From Winkia neuii subsp. neuii DSM 8576 (GTDB lineage Bacteria; Actinomycetota; Actinomycetes; Actinomycetales; Actinomycetaceae), in the NCBI RefSeq assembly GCF_000420405.1, contig NZ_ATUW01000001.1:215072-279071 (forward strand): DNA of 64,000 bases. The letters run 5' to 3'. Both the position numbers and the translations under genes were made by a program. This document shows, in pieces, positions 17,941 through 27,787 of this stretch (positions are counted from its first letter, which is position 1; each line of letters starts with the position of its first letter). The notes under the pieces were generated by a model. The model saw only the letters and a program-made list of their open reading frames with translations. It searched no databases and had not been told where the DNA came from.

Positions 17941-18195
17941 CTACTTGTATGCTGGGCTAGCTACAGCGGCAGACCGGCCGCGGAAGGCCAGCGCGGCAAA
18001 GGCGCAAATTGTACAGAGCGCGAAGGATCCGAAGCTCCACAGCAGGAAAACCATCCCGCGTTGCAGGTGGTGCACCGCCTCTGCCCCGGCCGCATCTGCC
18101 GCCCCCACGAGGTAAACGTTGTTGGCGGCACCGCAGAAAGTCCCGATTGCGATCAACAAGAATATGACTGACAGAATGATTCCTAATTTGTTCAT
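17941..18195 (-). CDS. Small two-helix membrane protein
   Basis: 84 residues from ATG at 18195. It has an N-terminal hydrophobic helix (MNKLGIILSVIFLLIAIGTF), an Ala-rich loop, and a second helix (GMVFLLWSFGSFALCTICAF). The layout and the MNKL start resemble the protein at 12736-12948. Longer upstream readings of this frame run into sequence that looks non-coding. Function unknown. Confidence 0.6.
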   Translation of the reverse strand: MNKLGIILSVIFLLIAIGTFCGAANNVYLVGAADAAGAEAVHHLQRGMVFLLWSFGSFALCTICAFAALAFRGRSAAVASPAYK

Positions 18196-18618
18196 TCTTT
18201 GCAAAGAGATCACTCCCCTACCATTTAGTCCGAACGGCGACCGGGGCCCCGCTTCCCTGCCTAGGCACACCCTCGCCCGTACATTCACGAGTGTACCGAG
18301 CCCCCCAGCCGCGCATCCCAAAACCGCCAAAGATAGATTCCCTATGAGCGCTGAACTTGAGGACGCGCTCCGGGCGGGTGCGCACCTATTCGCTCGAAGA
18401 AGTAGCTGCCGAGTGCGGCGTAAAACTGCCCGACTGACGCTTCGAAGTCGGCAAAATATGGCCGCAAAGGATAGACTTGTGGGCACAACCTAACGCGTTT
18501 GCAAAGTTGGAACACCTGCGCCAAAAGCGCTCCCACCAGCGCTTCCAGCGAGGGTGACTTTTCACTCAAAATGCGAGCGGTTGGAACAAAAACACCTCTA
18601 GTTTGATTGCATCTTTAT
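18196..18618. other. Gap of about 420 bases with a probable gene relic
   Basis: No intact gene. The middle holds a broken reading frame described separately. The last 30 bases before 18619 are AT-rich and probably carry the promoter of the amino-acid ABC operon, though no clear -35/-10 pair stands out. Confidence 0.5.
18344..18437 (+). pseudogene. Relic resembling the start of an actinobacterial cyclase-type protein
   Basis: An ATG opens MSAELEDALRA, then a one-base shift gives VRTYSLEEVAAECGVKLPD before TGA at 18435-18437. Joined, the two pieces resemble the N-terminal 'MSAELE...ALRxGxRxYtreEVAxxAGV' start of actinobacterial adenylate-cyclase-type regulatory domains. The next frame continues with RFEVGKIWPQRIDLWAQP, further suggesting decayed coding sequence. 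The fragment is short, so the assignment is tentative. Confidence 0.3.
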
Positions 18619-19374
18619 ATGGACAGCTCTACATCGGCACAGCCACTCGTACGAATCCGGGACGTGCGCAAGAGCTTCGGAAACTTCGAAGCCCTCCGCG
18701 GGGTCGACCTCGACATTTACCCCGGCGAAGTCGTGGCGCTAATAGGCGCCTCCGGCTCCGGCAAATCCACGCTGTGCAGGTGTATCAACAGGCTGGAAAC
18801 CATTAGCTCCGGCAGCATCGAAATAGACGGCAAACCACTTCCCCAAGAAGGTAAAGAACTAGCCGCCCTACGCGCCGAAATTGGCATGGTATTCCAATCC
18901 TTCAACCTGTTCGAACACAAAACAGCACTGGACAACATCACGTTGGCACCCATCAAAGTGCGCCACGAAAAACCGGCCGAAGCCCGCAAAAACGCTCACC
19001 AGCTATTGCAGCGCGTGGGCCTCGGCGACAAGGCAGACTCATTCCCTGCGCAACTTTCAGGAGGGCAGCAGCAGCGAGTTGCAATAGCACGCTGCTTAGC
19101 TATGTCCCCCAAAATGATGTTGTTCGACGAACCGACCTCCGCCCTCGACCCAGAAATGATCAACGAGGTTCTGGACGTAATCGACGAACTAGCAAAAGGC
19201 GGCATGACCATGCTAATCGTCACCCACGAAATGGGATTCGCCCGCCAAGTAGCCGACCGGATCGCCTTCATCGACAACGGCAACATCGTCGAACAGGCCC
19301 CGCCCGAAGAATTCTTCACAACCCCAAAAACAGAACGCGCCAAAGCGTTCCTGTCCAAAATACTGAACCACTGA
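18619..19374 (+). CDS. Polar amino-acid ABC transporter ATP-binding protein, GluA/GlnQ-like
   Basis: 251-residue ATPase that energises an amino-acid importer at the inner face of the membrane. Walker [14 protein letters not shown]-loop [16 protein letters not shown], signature [13 protein letters not shown], Walker [13 protein letters not shown], and H-loop [14 protein letters not shown] are all intact and typical for glutamate/glutamine transporters. I use the ATG at 18619; an in-frame TTG at 18607 is less likely because neither has a ribosome-binding site and homologues start near the ATG. It is first in a four-gene operon with a binding protein and two permeases. Confidence 0.92.
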   Translation: MDSSTSAQPLVRIRDVRKSFGNFEALRGVDLDIYPGEVVALIGASGSGKSTLCRCINRLETISSGSIEIDGKPLPQEGKELAALRAEIGMVFQSFNLFEHKTALDNITLAPIKVRHEKPAEARKNAHQLLQRVGLGDKADSFPAQLSGGQQQRVAIARCLAMSPKMMLFDEPTSALDPEMINEVLDVIDELAKGGMTMLIVTHEMGFARQVADRIAFIDNGNIVEQAPPEEFFTTPKTERAKAFLSKILNH

Positions 19375-19412
19375 TACCGCCCGCCGGTACCAGGGAACTG
19401 CAAGGAGTAAAC

Positions 19413-20426
19413 ATGAAACTTCGCAAACTAGGTGCCATTGCGGCTGCCGCAGCAATTAGCGTTTCGGCGCTGGCAGCATGCTCAGGCCCCGACAAGGGCC
19501 ACGCCCCCAACGCTTCCTCCGGCAAAACCGCAAGCAAATCGGCCACCGGCGAGCGCATAACCGTAGCCGACTTCGACAAACTCGTGGCCTCCGGCCCCGT
19601 CGCCTCGGACGCGGAAATCGAAAAGAGCCCCTGGGCCAAGGCCATCAAGCAGAAAGGCAAGCTCGACTACGGCGGCGTGGGCACCTCCCCCATCTTCGCC
19701 CTCACAGACGTCACCACCAACCGGGTAACCGGTTTCGACGCCGGCATTGCCGACCTACTAGCCCACTACATCTTGGGCGGTAGCGAAGCCGATGTGGCAA
19801 AGCATTCCTCAATGACCGTGATGACACCGGACACCCGCGAACCGCGCCTAATTGACGGGTCTGTGGACACCGTAATCGCAACCTACTCGGTAACCCCCGA
19901 GCGCCTCGAAAAGGTCAACTTCGCCGGCCCCTACTACTCCTCCGGCGTTTCAGTGTTGGTAAAGGACAGCAACAACGACATCAAATCCATTGACGACCTA
20001 AAAGGCAAAAAGATCGCTATCCAGTCCGGCTCCACCGCCCTCAAGCTCGTTGAATCGAAGATCCCCGACGCCAAGCAGACTCTCTTCGACAACAACGAAG
20101 CCTGCGTGACCGCGGTCAAGCAGGGCCAGGTCGACGCCTACGTCCAAGACGAGGCCATGCTGCTGTCCGCCGTAGCCAAGTCCGATGGCAACATCAAGGT
20201 GGTTGGCAAGCCGCTGACCAAGGATCCGTACGGCATCGGCCTGCCCAAGGACAAGCAGGACGCAGTTGAGTTCGTAAACGGCTTCCTAAAGAAGATCGAA
20301 GAGGACGGCACCTGGAAGAAGCTGTGGGACAAGACCGTCGGCCCATTCAACACCACCGACGCCCCAAGCCGCCCACCATTGGCGACTTCGGCGAGGCCGC
20401 AAAGAAGAAGTAACAGTTGCACCTGA
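19413..20426 (+). CDS. Glutamate-type ABC transporter substrate-binding lipoprotein, probable C-terminal frameshift
   Basis: Lipoprotein binding protein (signal peptide ends LAACSG, Cys at about residue 24) with a family 3 solute-binding domain: LDYGGVGTSPIFAL, VTGFDAGIADLLAH, and VNFAGPYYSSGVSVLVKDS. AAGGAG precedes the ATG. The frame ends abnormally in SRPPLATSARPQRRSNSCT. In the neighbouring frame the same DNA reads PKPPTIGDFGEAAKKK and stops at 20411-20413, a far more natural end. A missing C in the run near 20361-20364 explains this. As written the gene overlaps the next start; with the frame restored it would end just before it. Confidence 0.88.
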   Translation: MKLRKLGAIAAAAAISVSALAACSGPDKGHAPNASSGKTASKSATGERITVADFDKLVASGPVASDAEIEKSPWAKAIKQKGKLDYGGVGTSPIFALTDVTTNRVTGFDAGIADLLAHYILGGSEADVAKHSSMTVMTPDTREPRLIDGSVDTVIATYSVTPERLEKVNFAGPYYSSGVSVLVKDSNNDIKSIDDLKGKKIAIQSGSTALKLVESKIPDAKQTLFDNNEACVTAVKQGQVDAYVQDEAMLLSAVAKSDGNIKVVGKPLTKDPYGIGLPKDKQDAVEFVNGFLKKIEEDGTWKKLWDKTVGPFNTTDAPSRPPLATSARPQRRSNSCT

Positions 20427-21127
20427 TCGTCGACAATTTTGGCCTGCTGTTAGCCGGGCTCGGCCGCACTTTGGTGTTGGCCGTGCTCGGCTACGCGGGC
20501 GCGCTAGTGCTGGGCACCGTCATAGCCATCTTTAGGGTTTCCCCCGTGCCCGTGCTAAGGGGTTTTGGCACCGTGTACGTGGAATTCTTCCGAAACATTC
20601 CACTGCTTACCCTGTTAATTTTGACCGCCTTCGGGCTGCCCGACGCAGGCTTGCAGATCGGCTTTTTCGGTTCTGCCCTGGCAGCAATCGTCATGTCCTC
20701 GGCCGCCTTCGTGTGTGAAACCATCCGTTCGGGTATCAACACGGTTTCGGTTGGCCAATCCGAGGCCGCCCGCGCCCTGGGGTTGAACATGTTCCAGCAG
20801 CTGCGACACATCATTTTGCCGCAAGCCTTCACGTCGATGATCCAGCCTCTAGTAAACGTCTTTATCGGGGCCCTAATTGGCACCTCACTTGCCGCCGCCG
20901 TAGGCGTACCAGAGCTGACCAACATCACCCAGCAGTTGAACATCAAATACGCCGAAGCCGTACTGCTATTTCTAGTTTCCGGCATCTGCTACCTAGTAAT
21001 CGCACTTGGGGCCGGCGCCCTGGGCGGTTATCTACAACGCCGCGTCGACGCCCGCCACCGCATAGACAGGGCCAGCGAGGGCGCCGCCGCCGTAGACCGC
21101 TTTGAAGTAGAACAGGCGGGGCTATGA
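20417..21127 (+). CDS. Amino-acid ABC transporter permease, GluC-like
   Basis: 236-residue permease with five or so helices of the His/Glu/Gln/Arg family. The N-terminal helix pair leads to FFRNIPLLTLL, the family signature, and the ATPase-contact loop is SEAARALGLNMFQQLRHIIL. The C-terminus is charged. The likely start is TTG at 20417, four bases after the restored stop of the binding-protein gene. It overlaps the next permease by ATGA. Together they form the membrane channel. Confidence 0.9.
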   Translation: MHLIVDNFGLLLAGLGRTLVLAVLGYAGALVLGTVIAIFRVSPVPVLRGFGTVYVEFFRNIPLLTLLILTAFGLPDAGLQIGFFGSALAAIVMSSAAFVCETIRSGINTVSVGQSEAARALGLNMFQQLRHIILPQAFTSMIQPLVNVFIGALIGTSLAAAVGVPELTNITQQLNIKYAEAVLLFLVSGICYLVIALGAGALGGYLQRRVDARHRIDRASEGAAAVDRFEVEQAGL

Positions 21128-21933
21128 GCACAAAAACGCAAAACCCCACCCGCGTCCTCTTTGACACTCCCGGCCCCCGCGGGCGCCGCCGCATCTGGAT
21201 CATCTCGGCCATTTCTATCGTTCTAATAGTTGCGGCAGCAGCCGGCGGCCTCTATCAGCTCTGGTGGAACTACCAGCTCCTGCCCGAAAAATGGTTGCCC
21301 TTCACCCGCCCCGAAACCCTAAAATTCTTTGCCCAAGGCGTAGGCGGAACCCTGCTGGCAACTGCCGTGGCCGCCCTCTTCATGTTCCCCATTGCGTTAG
21401 CGTTAGCGCTAGGGCGCGAAGCAAAAAATAGAGTCCTCTCGAAAGTGTGTGGAGCGTGGGTGGAGGTCTTCCGCTCGCTGCCACTGCTGCTAGTAATCTA
21501 CGCGTTCATGCTGGCGCTGCCGCGCTACGGGATCCGCTTTTCCACCTTCTGGCTGCTAGTGATCCCCATGATCATCTCGTGCTCGGCCACCACTGCCGAA
21601 GTGTTCCGGGCAGGAATCCGAGCCGTGCCTACAGGCCAACGCGAGGCCGCACTGTCGCTAGGTCTGCTGCCCCGGCAGGTAAGCGCCCTCGTTGTGATCC
21701 CGCAGGCCTTGCGGCTAGTAGCCCCCAACTTGCTAACCCAACTGGTGTCCCTGTTAAAGGACTCAACCCTGGGTTACGTCGTCTCATATTTTGACTTGAT
21801 GCACCAGGGGCAATTGTTCTCAGCGCAAGCCAACAGCTACATACAAACATATTTCTTAATTGCCTTAATCTATATCGCGATTAACATTGTCTTAACGCGC
21901 GTCGCCGACCGGTGGCGCGAGCGCCGAAAGTAA
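21124..21933 (+). CDS. Amino-acid ABC transporter permease, GluD-like
   Basis: 269-residue partner permease. A 40-residue N-terminal extension contains the first helix (IWIISAISIVLIVAAAAGGLY). The family motif VEVFRSLPLLLVIYAF and the ATPase-contact loop QREAALSLGLLPRQVSALVV are present. It ends the transport genes of the operon. The 23-base gap to the amidotransferase gene suggests that it is co-transcribed. Confidence 0.9.
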   Translation: MSTKTQNPTRVLFDTPGPRGRRRIWIISAISIVLIVAAAAGGLYQLWWNYQLLPEKWLPFTRPETLKFFAQGVGGTLLATAVAALFMFPIALALALGREAKNRVLSKVCGAWVEVFRSLPLLLVIYAFMLALPRYGIRFSTFWLLVIPMIISCSATTAEVFRAGIRAVPTGQREAALSLGLLPRQVSALVVIPQALRLVAPNLLTQLVSLLKDSTLGYVVSYFDLMHQGQLFSAQANSYIQTYFLIALIYIAINIVLTRVADRWRERRK

Positions 21934-21956
21934 CAACTATCGTGGAAGGACGAAAC

Positions 21957-22769
21957 ATGTGCCGCATGCTGGTATACGTTGGTCCGCGGGCAAAATCCCC
22001 GGCTGACATACTGGGCAATGGTTTGGCTGAACTCGTCGATCTTTCCCACGAACACTGCCACGGCTGGGGCCAAGCCACCATGGACAGTGCGCCTGGAAAG
22101 TTCGCGGTTCGACGCTGCCTGGAGCCGGCATTCATGTGTAACGAATTCGCCCGCGTTAGCCGAATGCCCGGCAAAAACGTGATGCTGCACCTGCGGCAAG
22201 CTTCCACCGGTATGGGTTCTGGGTTAAGGTCCAACCACCCCTTCGTCGCCGACAACATTGCTTTTTGCCATAACGGCGTATTCGCAAACCCCGAGGGCTT
22301 GCGCACCTGGCTCGCCCAGGTTGGCGGGCCCGCGCCTAAGGGAATCTGCGATTCCGAAGCCTACTTTTGCGCAGTGCGCTACTTCGCCCAGAGCATGGAG
22401 CTACCCGAGGCAATCGCGGCGGCCGCACAAAAGATCGTCGAAATTTCGGGCGATCGGTGGCTTTCGCTCAACGCCATGCTGCTCACCGCTCAGGGGGTTT
22501 ACGTCTACAACCGGTTCAAAGAGGGCACTGCCATACTGCGCGATTTGCCCGACCGCTACCGCATCCAATACCGGGGCGGGCGCACCGGACATGGCTTTGT
22601 GGCGGGCTCGCAGGGGTTCTCGCTTGGACGCGAGGGCAGCCAGCAGTGGATGCACAACGGGCAGATGCTGTTTGCCCGCGCCTTTAACGGTGACTGCCTG
22701 GACGTGACCCCAGCTGGGGCCGCCGAGCCAGTGCAGGCGCCCATCCACTCGGCACAGAAAACTGCCTAA
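21957..22769 (+). CDS. Class II glutamine amidotransferase
   Basis: 270 residues. The start is chosen at ATG 21957 because the next residue is Cys2 (MCRMLVYVGP), the N-terminal nucleophile that must be exposed by Met removal in class II glutaminases; GGAAGGA lies at the right distance. Other class II motifs are HLRQAS and NNHPF-like SNHPFVADNIAFCHNGVF (substrate-binding Asn/Gly). Homologues are YafJ/EgtC-like. No synthetase domain is attached, so the ammonia acceptor is unknown. Location directly after a glutamate/glutamine-type transporter suggests a link to glutamine metabolism. Confidence 0.88.
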   Translation: MCRMLVYVGPRAKSPADILGNGLAELVDLSHEHCHGWGQATMDSAPGKFAVRRCLEPAFMCNEFARVSRMPGKNVMLHLRQASTGMGSGLRSNHPFVADNIAFCHNGVFANPEGLRTWLAQVGGPAPKGICDSEAYFCAVRYFAQSMELPEAIAAAAQKIVEISGDRWLSLNAMLLTAQGVYVYNRFKEGTAILRDLPDRYRIQYRGGRTGHGFVAGSQGFSLGREGSQQWMHNGQMLFARAFNGDCLDVTPAGAAEPVQAPIHSAQKTA

Positions 22770-23109
22770 AGGCAGCACATAGTTCTGCGCCCACTGAGCT
22801 CGCGCGAGCTTAGCGGGCTTGGTCGCCAGCACTCACTAAGCACGGGTGCTGGCGACACTTGTATGCCCCCGCGCCTTCGCCTAGCAAAGCGCAAATTTAC
22901 CCCCTAGATTTGCTGGGCCCCGCCGCGGTTCAACGCCTGCGCAGCCAGGCTATTTATGCGCAGGCGTACGCTAACTTCCCCCTGCCCTCTCAGGGTATGA
23001 GTAGGGGGTAAATCAGGTGAGCCCCCAATATATTTTCCTCCGTCCGGCTGAAATAATTTACCTCGAGGGCGAAAGCCCCCTAACTTCTCTCAGAAAGATT
23101 GAACTCCAT
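22770..23109. other. Intergenic region with four inverted repeats
   Basis: It contains a 14-bp palindrome AGCTCGCGCGAGCT (22797-22810), the hairpin at 22822-22856, a 10-bp stem ACGCCTGCGC (22933-22942 with 22958-22967), and an 11-bp inverted repeat ATTTACCCCCT (22895-22905 with 23003-23013). The last ends next to the possible GTG start at 23017 and could be an operator or translational control site for the following ABC genes. Confidence 0.5.
22822..22856 (+). terminator. Hairpin terminator after glutamine amidotransferase
   Basis: Perfect 11-bp arms GTCGCCAGCAC with a 13-base loop, followed by ACTTGT. No long T-run, so efficiency is uncertain. The arms share CGCCAGCAC with the hairpin at 10681. 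Confidence 0.5.
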
Positions 23110-23799
23110 ATGGACAGCGGCAAATACGTCCTGCGCGCCCACGACCTATCGGTCAAATATGGCAAATACGAGGCGCTGCACCTGGACTCGTTGAAAATTG
23201 CTGACACGGCCGGCGTGGTCGGCCTCTTCGGCCCTAACGGCGCAGGTAAATCAACCCTCCTGCGCACCATAGTTAGCGACATTGAAAAGCACGGCGGCAC
23301 CCTGAATGGGCCCAGCCGAGAAAATATTGCTTACCTGCCCGATTCGCCATTCCTGTACGGCTGGCTCAAAGTGAGCCAATGCAAAGAACTATTCGCCTCC
23401 AGGCACGGCGATTTTCGCGCCGAAATTTTCGACGCATTCTTAGACGGTTCAAAAGTAAAACCCAACCTGAAAGTGGGCGAACTTTCCAAAGGCATGAGCG
23501 AACGGCTACACCTAGCCCTAACCATGTCGCGCTCTCCGCAACTCTACGTGCTAGACGAGCCGCTAGGCGGGGTTGATCCCGTGGGCCGAGACCAGTTGCT
23601 GCAGCTAGTTTCCGACCTCAAAGCACCCAACACCCCGGTGCTCTTCAGTACCCACCTAATAAACAATGTCCAGCACATCTTCAACGAAGTAGTGCTAATC
23701 GACTCCGGACGGCTACTAGCCCACGAAAGTGCCGCGTCCCTACGCGAACTAGGGGGCGGCGACCTGGAAGTTGCTTACAAGAAGTTGGTGCAACAATGA
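23110..23799 (+). CDS. ABC transporter ATP-binding protein
   Basis: 229-residue ATPase of the CcmA/drug-export type: Walker A GPNGAGKSTLLR, signature LSKGMSERLHLAL, Walker B LYVLDEPLGGVDP, and H-loop FSTHLINN. Homologous proteins start near MDSGKYVLRAHDLSVKYG, so I use ATG 23110. An in-frame GTG at 23017 has AGGGGG eight bases upstream and would add 31 residues; it cannot be excluded. It is coupled to the membrane protein that follows by ATGA. Substrate unknown. Confidence 0.85.
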   Translation: MDSGKYVLRAHDLSVKYGKYEALHLDSLKIADTAGVVGLFGPNGAGKSTLLRTIVSDIEKHGGTLNGPSRENIAYLPDSPFLYGWLKVSQCKELFASRHGDFRAEIFDAFLDGSKVKPNLKVGELSKGMSERLHLALTMSRSPQLYVLDEPLGGVDPVGRDQLLQLVSDLKAPNTPVLFSTHLINNVQHIFNEVVLIDSGRLLAHESAASLRELGGGDLEVAYKKLVQQ

Positions 23800-24536
23800 C
23801 AGATACTAAACTGCTGGCTATAAAACACGGGCGCATCCTGCTGCCACTAATCGCCCTCAAATACCTACTTACCATCGTGGCGCCAGCCATCGACAACATC
23901 GCCGCGGCAATGGCATACGAGATAGGCTGCCTAATTTTGGTGGTTGCGATCTCGGTGTACGCCATCCACTCCGTACTGCGGCTAACCGGCATTTGCGACG
24001 ACCGGCTGGCGTTGCTATCCCCCACTAGCCGCATCGGGCTGGCAAGCAAAAACATTGCCATTTTGGGCGCCTACCTAATCGTTGCCTACCTGGCCTGCTA
24101 CCTGCCCTCTTTGCGTGAAAGCAAGCCCGACCTGGTACGCTACCTTCTGCCCATCCCCAACTACTGCATTTCCGTATTCACCGGATTGACGCTGATGCTA
24201 TACGTAAGCTACCTGCTGAAACCAATCCGCAAACGCCTCACCTTAGTGATCGCGTCGTGGATCGCCTACGCGGCGGTAACGGTTGGGGGGCTAGCTGTTC
24301 TAGTGGCCTCACTGAACGGCCAATACAACCAGCCCCACTGGCTAATCGGAGCCGCCGCCGACCCCAAAGGTTTTAACTTCTACGCCGGAATAATCCCCAC
24401 CTGCATCGTAGGAGTTAGCCCCACCGTCAAGATGATCCTCGCCGTCATGGCCGCAAACCTGGCCGCCGGGATTGGCCTGTACGTAGGCTCCTATCTGCTC
24501 CAACGCAGGCGGAACAACTACCTGCCCCTAAAGTAG
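23796..24536 (+). CDS. ABC transporter membrane subunit (hypothetical)
   Basis: 246 residues with six hydrophobic segments and short polar loops, no recognisable domain beyond a permease-like topology. It overlaps the ATPase gene by four bases, which makes it the natural channel partner. Two-gene systems of this kind are common in actinobacteria for export of lipids, peptides or antibiotics, but nothing here fixes the substrate. Confidence 0.75.
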   Translation: MTDTKLLAIKHGRILLPLIALKYLLTIVAPAIDNIAAAMAYEIGCLILVVAISVYAIHSVLRLTGICDDRLALLSPTSRIGLASKNIAILGAYLIVAYLACYLPSLRESKPDLVRYLLPIPNYCISVFTGLTLMLYVSYLLKPIRKRLTLVIASWIAYAAVTVGGLAVLVASLNGQYNQPHWLIGAAADPKGFNFYAGIIPTCIVGVSPTVKMILAVMAANLAAGIGLYVGSYLLQRRRNNYLPLK

Positions 24537-24569
24537 CCACCCCCTAAAGCAACGCGGGGAAGATAAGCG

Positions 24570-25058
24570 CTACGCCCTCTGCCAACTGCCGTAAGGACGT
24601 TGGGAGAGGGCGGCGTTCGTATAACGGAAATCCTCGCTTACCTCCCGGCCCACCCAGGCGGGCAGCTCCGCATCCGAAAGGGCAGAAACACTCTTTTGGC
24701 CGGGCTCGTCCTCAATTTCTAGAACGGTAAGGCCCGCGTTTGCGCCCTCGAAAACGTCGACCGTCCAAAGCGCCCCAGGCACGGCCAGGTCATAGCGCAT
24801 CTTCTGCACCAACCCGGTACACATTTGCAACAGTTCAACCGCGTCGGCGCTAGGGATAGGGTATTCGAACTCGGCTCGGGCAAGGCCGGACTGGCCACCC
24901 TTTATCGTCAAAAAACCGCGCTCGCCAAACAGGCGCACGCGCACAACCTTGCCAGGATCAGCCAACAAATACCCCTGCCTAATAGCGGCAGAACCAGACA
25001 CTAGCTGGCGCCAACCTTCGCCAGTGACCAAAAACTTTCTTTCAACTTCAACGCCCAT
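24570..25058 (-). CDS. CYTH domain protein
   Basis: 162 residues, about the full length of a stand-alone CYTH domain. The hallmark VEVERKFLV (ExExK) is at residues 3-11; further metal/phosphate ligands are seen in VVRVRLFGERGFLTIKG, EFEYPIP and TVLEIEDEPG. CYTH proteins form a tunnel that hydrolyses tripolyphosphate or, in some, makes cAMP; bacterial homologues of this size are usually triphosphatases. It is convergent with the ABC genes and divergent from rlmB. Confidence 0.85.
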   Translation of the reverse strand: MGVEVERKFLVTGEGWRQLVSGSAAIRQGYLLADPGKVVRVRLFGERGFLTIKGGQSGLARAEFEYPIPSADAVELLQMCTGLVQKMRYDLAVPGALWTVDVFEGANAGLTVLEIEDEPGQKSVSALSDAELPAWVGREVSEDFRYTNAALSQRPYGSWQRA

Positions 25059-25120
25059 GCCATAAACAATAACCGCAAACTACCCCCGGCCTGCTTGCTG
25101 GAAAACCCCAACCGGGCGGC

Positions 25121-25126
25121 TAAAAT
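25121..25126 (+). promoter_or_regulatory. -10 box of a leaderless promoter (rlmB)
   Basis: TAAAAT, then six bases (GCTTAC), then the ATG of rlmB; no ribosome-binding site is present. Confidence 0.5.
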
Positions 25127-25132
25127 GCTTAC

Positions 25133-26131
25133 ATGAGTCAATACGATGGACGCCCCGCAGGGTCAAAACGCCGCGTAGCCAAGAAAGGCCCAACCAAAGG
25201 TTCCGGCGGGAAGAACCGCCGCGCCCTAGCCGGCAAGGGGCCCACCCCCAAAGCCGAAAACCGGCCCTACCATGCCGCCTACAAGCGCAAACGGTACCGG
25301 GAAGTGCGCGAAAAAGCCGCCCAAGCGCAGGCCGCAGCCAAAGCCCGCAAAGCCGTTATCAAAGTGCCAGAAGGGCACGAACTAGTCTTTGGTCGCAACT
25401 CCGTTGCCGAAGCCGTAGCCGCCGGGATCAAGATCACCCGCATGTTCGTCGCGGGCGGCGCCGCCAAAGACGATCGCATGGGCCAGGCATTCCGCGTAGC
25501 CAACGCCGCCGGAGCACCCATCTTGCAAGTGGAACGCGAAGACCTAGACTACGCCACCGACGGGGCAGTACACCAAGGCGTCGCAATCGAAGTACCCGAA
25601 TACGAATACAGCAAGCTCTCTGATCTATTCGAAAAAGCAAACCAGGCCGGAGGGCCGGGGCTGCTGATCGCCCTCGACCATGTAACGGACCCGCACAACC
25701 TCGGGGCCGTACTGCGCTCGGCGGGGGCGTTTGGCGCTAACGGCGTGCTGGTGCCCACCCGCAACTCGGCCTCTGTGAACGCCACCGTGTGGAAGGTGTC
25801 GGCAGGCGCGCTGGCGCGGGTGCCCGTAGCACGCGAAGCCAACCTGGTACACGCCCTCAAAGAATGTAAAAAGCACGGTTACTTCGTTGTGGGCTTGGAT
25901 GCGGGCGGCACCGAAACCACCCGCGACCTTACCGTAGCCGACCAGCCGCTAGTGCTAGTGACCGGGTCCGAGGGCGCAGGCCTGTCGCGGCTCGTACGCC
26001 AAACTTGCGACGTGATCGCCTCCATCCCAATCTCGGCCGCCGTCGAATCGCTGAACGCGGCCGTAGCCACCGGGATCGCCATATACGACATTGCCCAGGT
26101 GCGCGCCCAAGCCAAAGCGGAAGCCAAATAG
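25133..26131 (+). CDS. rlmB: 23S rRNA (guanosine-2'-O)-methyltransferase RlmB
   Basis: 332-residue SPOUT (TrmH) methyltransferase predicted to methylate the ribose of G2251 in the 23S rRNA P-loop. The N-terminal 75 residues are a basic, disordered tail as in other actinobacteria. Then comes the substrate-binding domain (VFGRNSVAEAVAAG) and the knotted catalytic domain: ALDHVTDPHNLGAVLRSAGAFG, VLVTGSEGAGLSRLV, and SIPISAAVESLNAAVATGI, containing the three TrmH motifs. In many actinobacteria the gene sits next to cysS; not here. Confidence 0.9.
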   Translation: MSQYDGRPAGSKRRVAKKGPTKGSGGKNRRALAGKGPTPKAENRPYHAAYKRKRYREVREKAAQAQAAAKARKAVIKVPEGHELVFGRNSVAEAVAAGIKITRMFVAGGAAKDDRMGQAFRVANAAGAPILQVEREDLDYATDGAVHQGVAIEVPEYEYSKLSDLFEKANQAGGPGLLIALDHVTDPHNLGAVLRSAGAFGANGVLVPTRNSASVNATVWKVSAGALARVPVAREANLVHALKECKKHGYFVVGLDAGGTETTRDLTVADQPLVLVTGSEGAGLSRLVRQTCDVIASIPISAAVESLNAAVATGIAIYDIAQVRAQAKAEAK

Positions 26132-26158
26132 GCCCGCTAGCGTACACCCCAGCAAAAC

Positions 26159-26191
26159 AGGGCGCCTTCACGCGGCAGCGGGAGGCGCCCT
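26159..26191 (+). terminator. Weak hairpin after rlmB
   Basis: 9-bp stem AGGGCGCCT / AGGCGCCCT with a 15-base loop; no T-run follows, so it may be only a structural element. Confidence 0.35.
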
Positions 26192-26306
26192 TAGGCAAAG
26201 GCGTCCCCAAAGTCGACTGGAAAGTAAAACTAGCCTAAACTCTTGTAGGTAGAACCACCTGTTCTACGCGGGAAGGCTAAGGCCGCCCGACAGTCGATCC
26301 AAATAG

Positions 26307-27602
<1,296 letters not shown>

Positions 27603-27623
27603 GGCGCCCTCTAACTATTGGCG

Positions 27624-27676
27624 GCACCCGACCGAATTGCCCGCGCAGGCGGCACGGTCGGGTGCTTGGCTTTTCC
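27624..27676 (+). terminator. Terminator of purA
   Basis: 11-bp stem GCACCCGACCG / CGGTCGGGTGC (27624-27634 with 27655-27665), followed by TTGGCTTTT. Confidence 0.7.
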
Positions 27677-27787
27677 GGCAAAAAGCGAAAAAGCGGGCGC
27701 TGCTCTAGTCCCTAACTTGCACTGATCGGCTCATTCAGTATTGTCTTATATTGGTAGGAACGTCGCCAACATGTAAGGGAGCTGTAG

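Noticed and set aside
18342-18569. A 75-residue minus-strand open frame
   Set aside because: The opposite strand reads as a decayed gene there, and no ribosome-binding site or similarity supports the minus frame.
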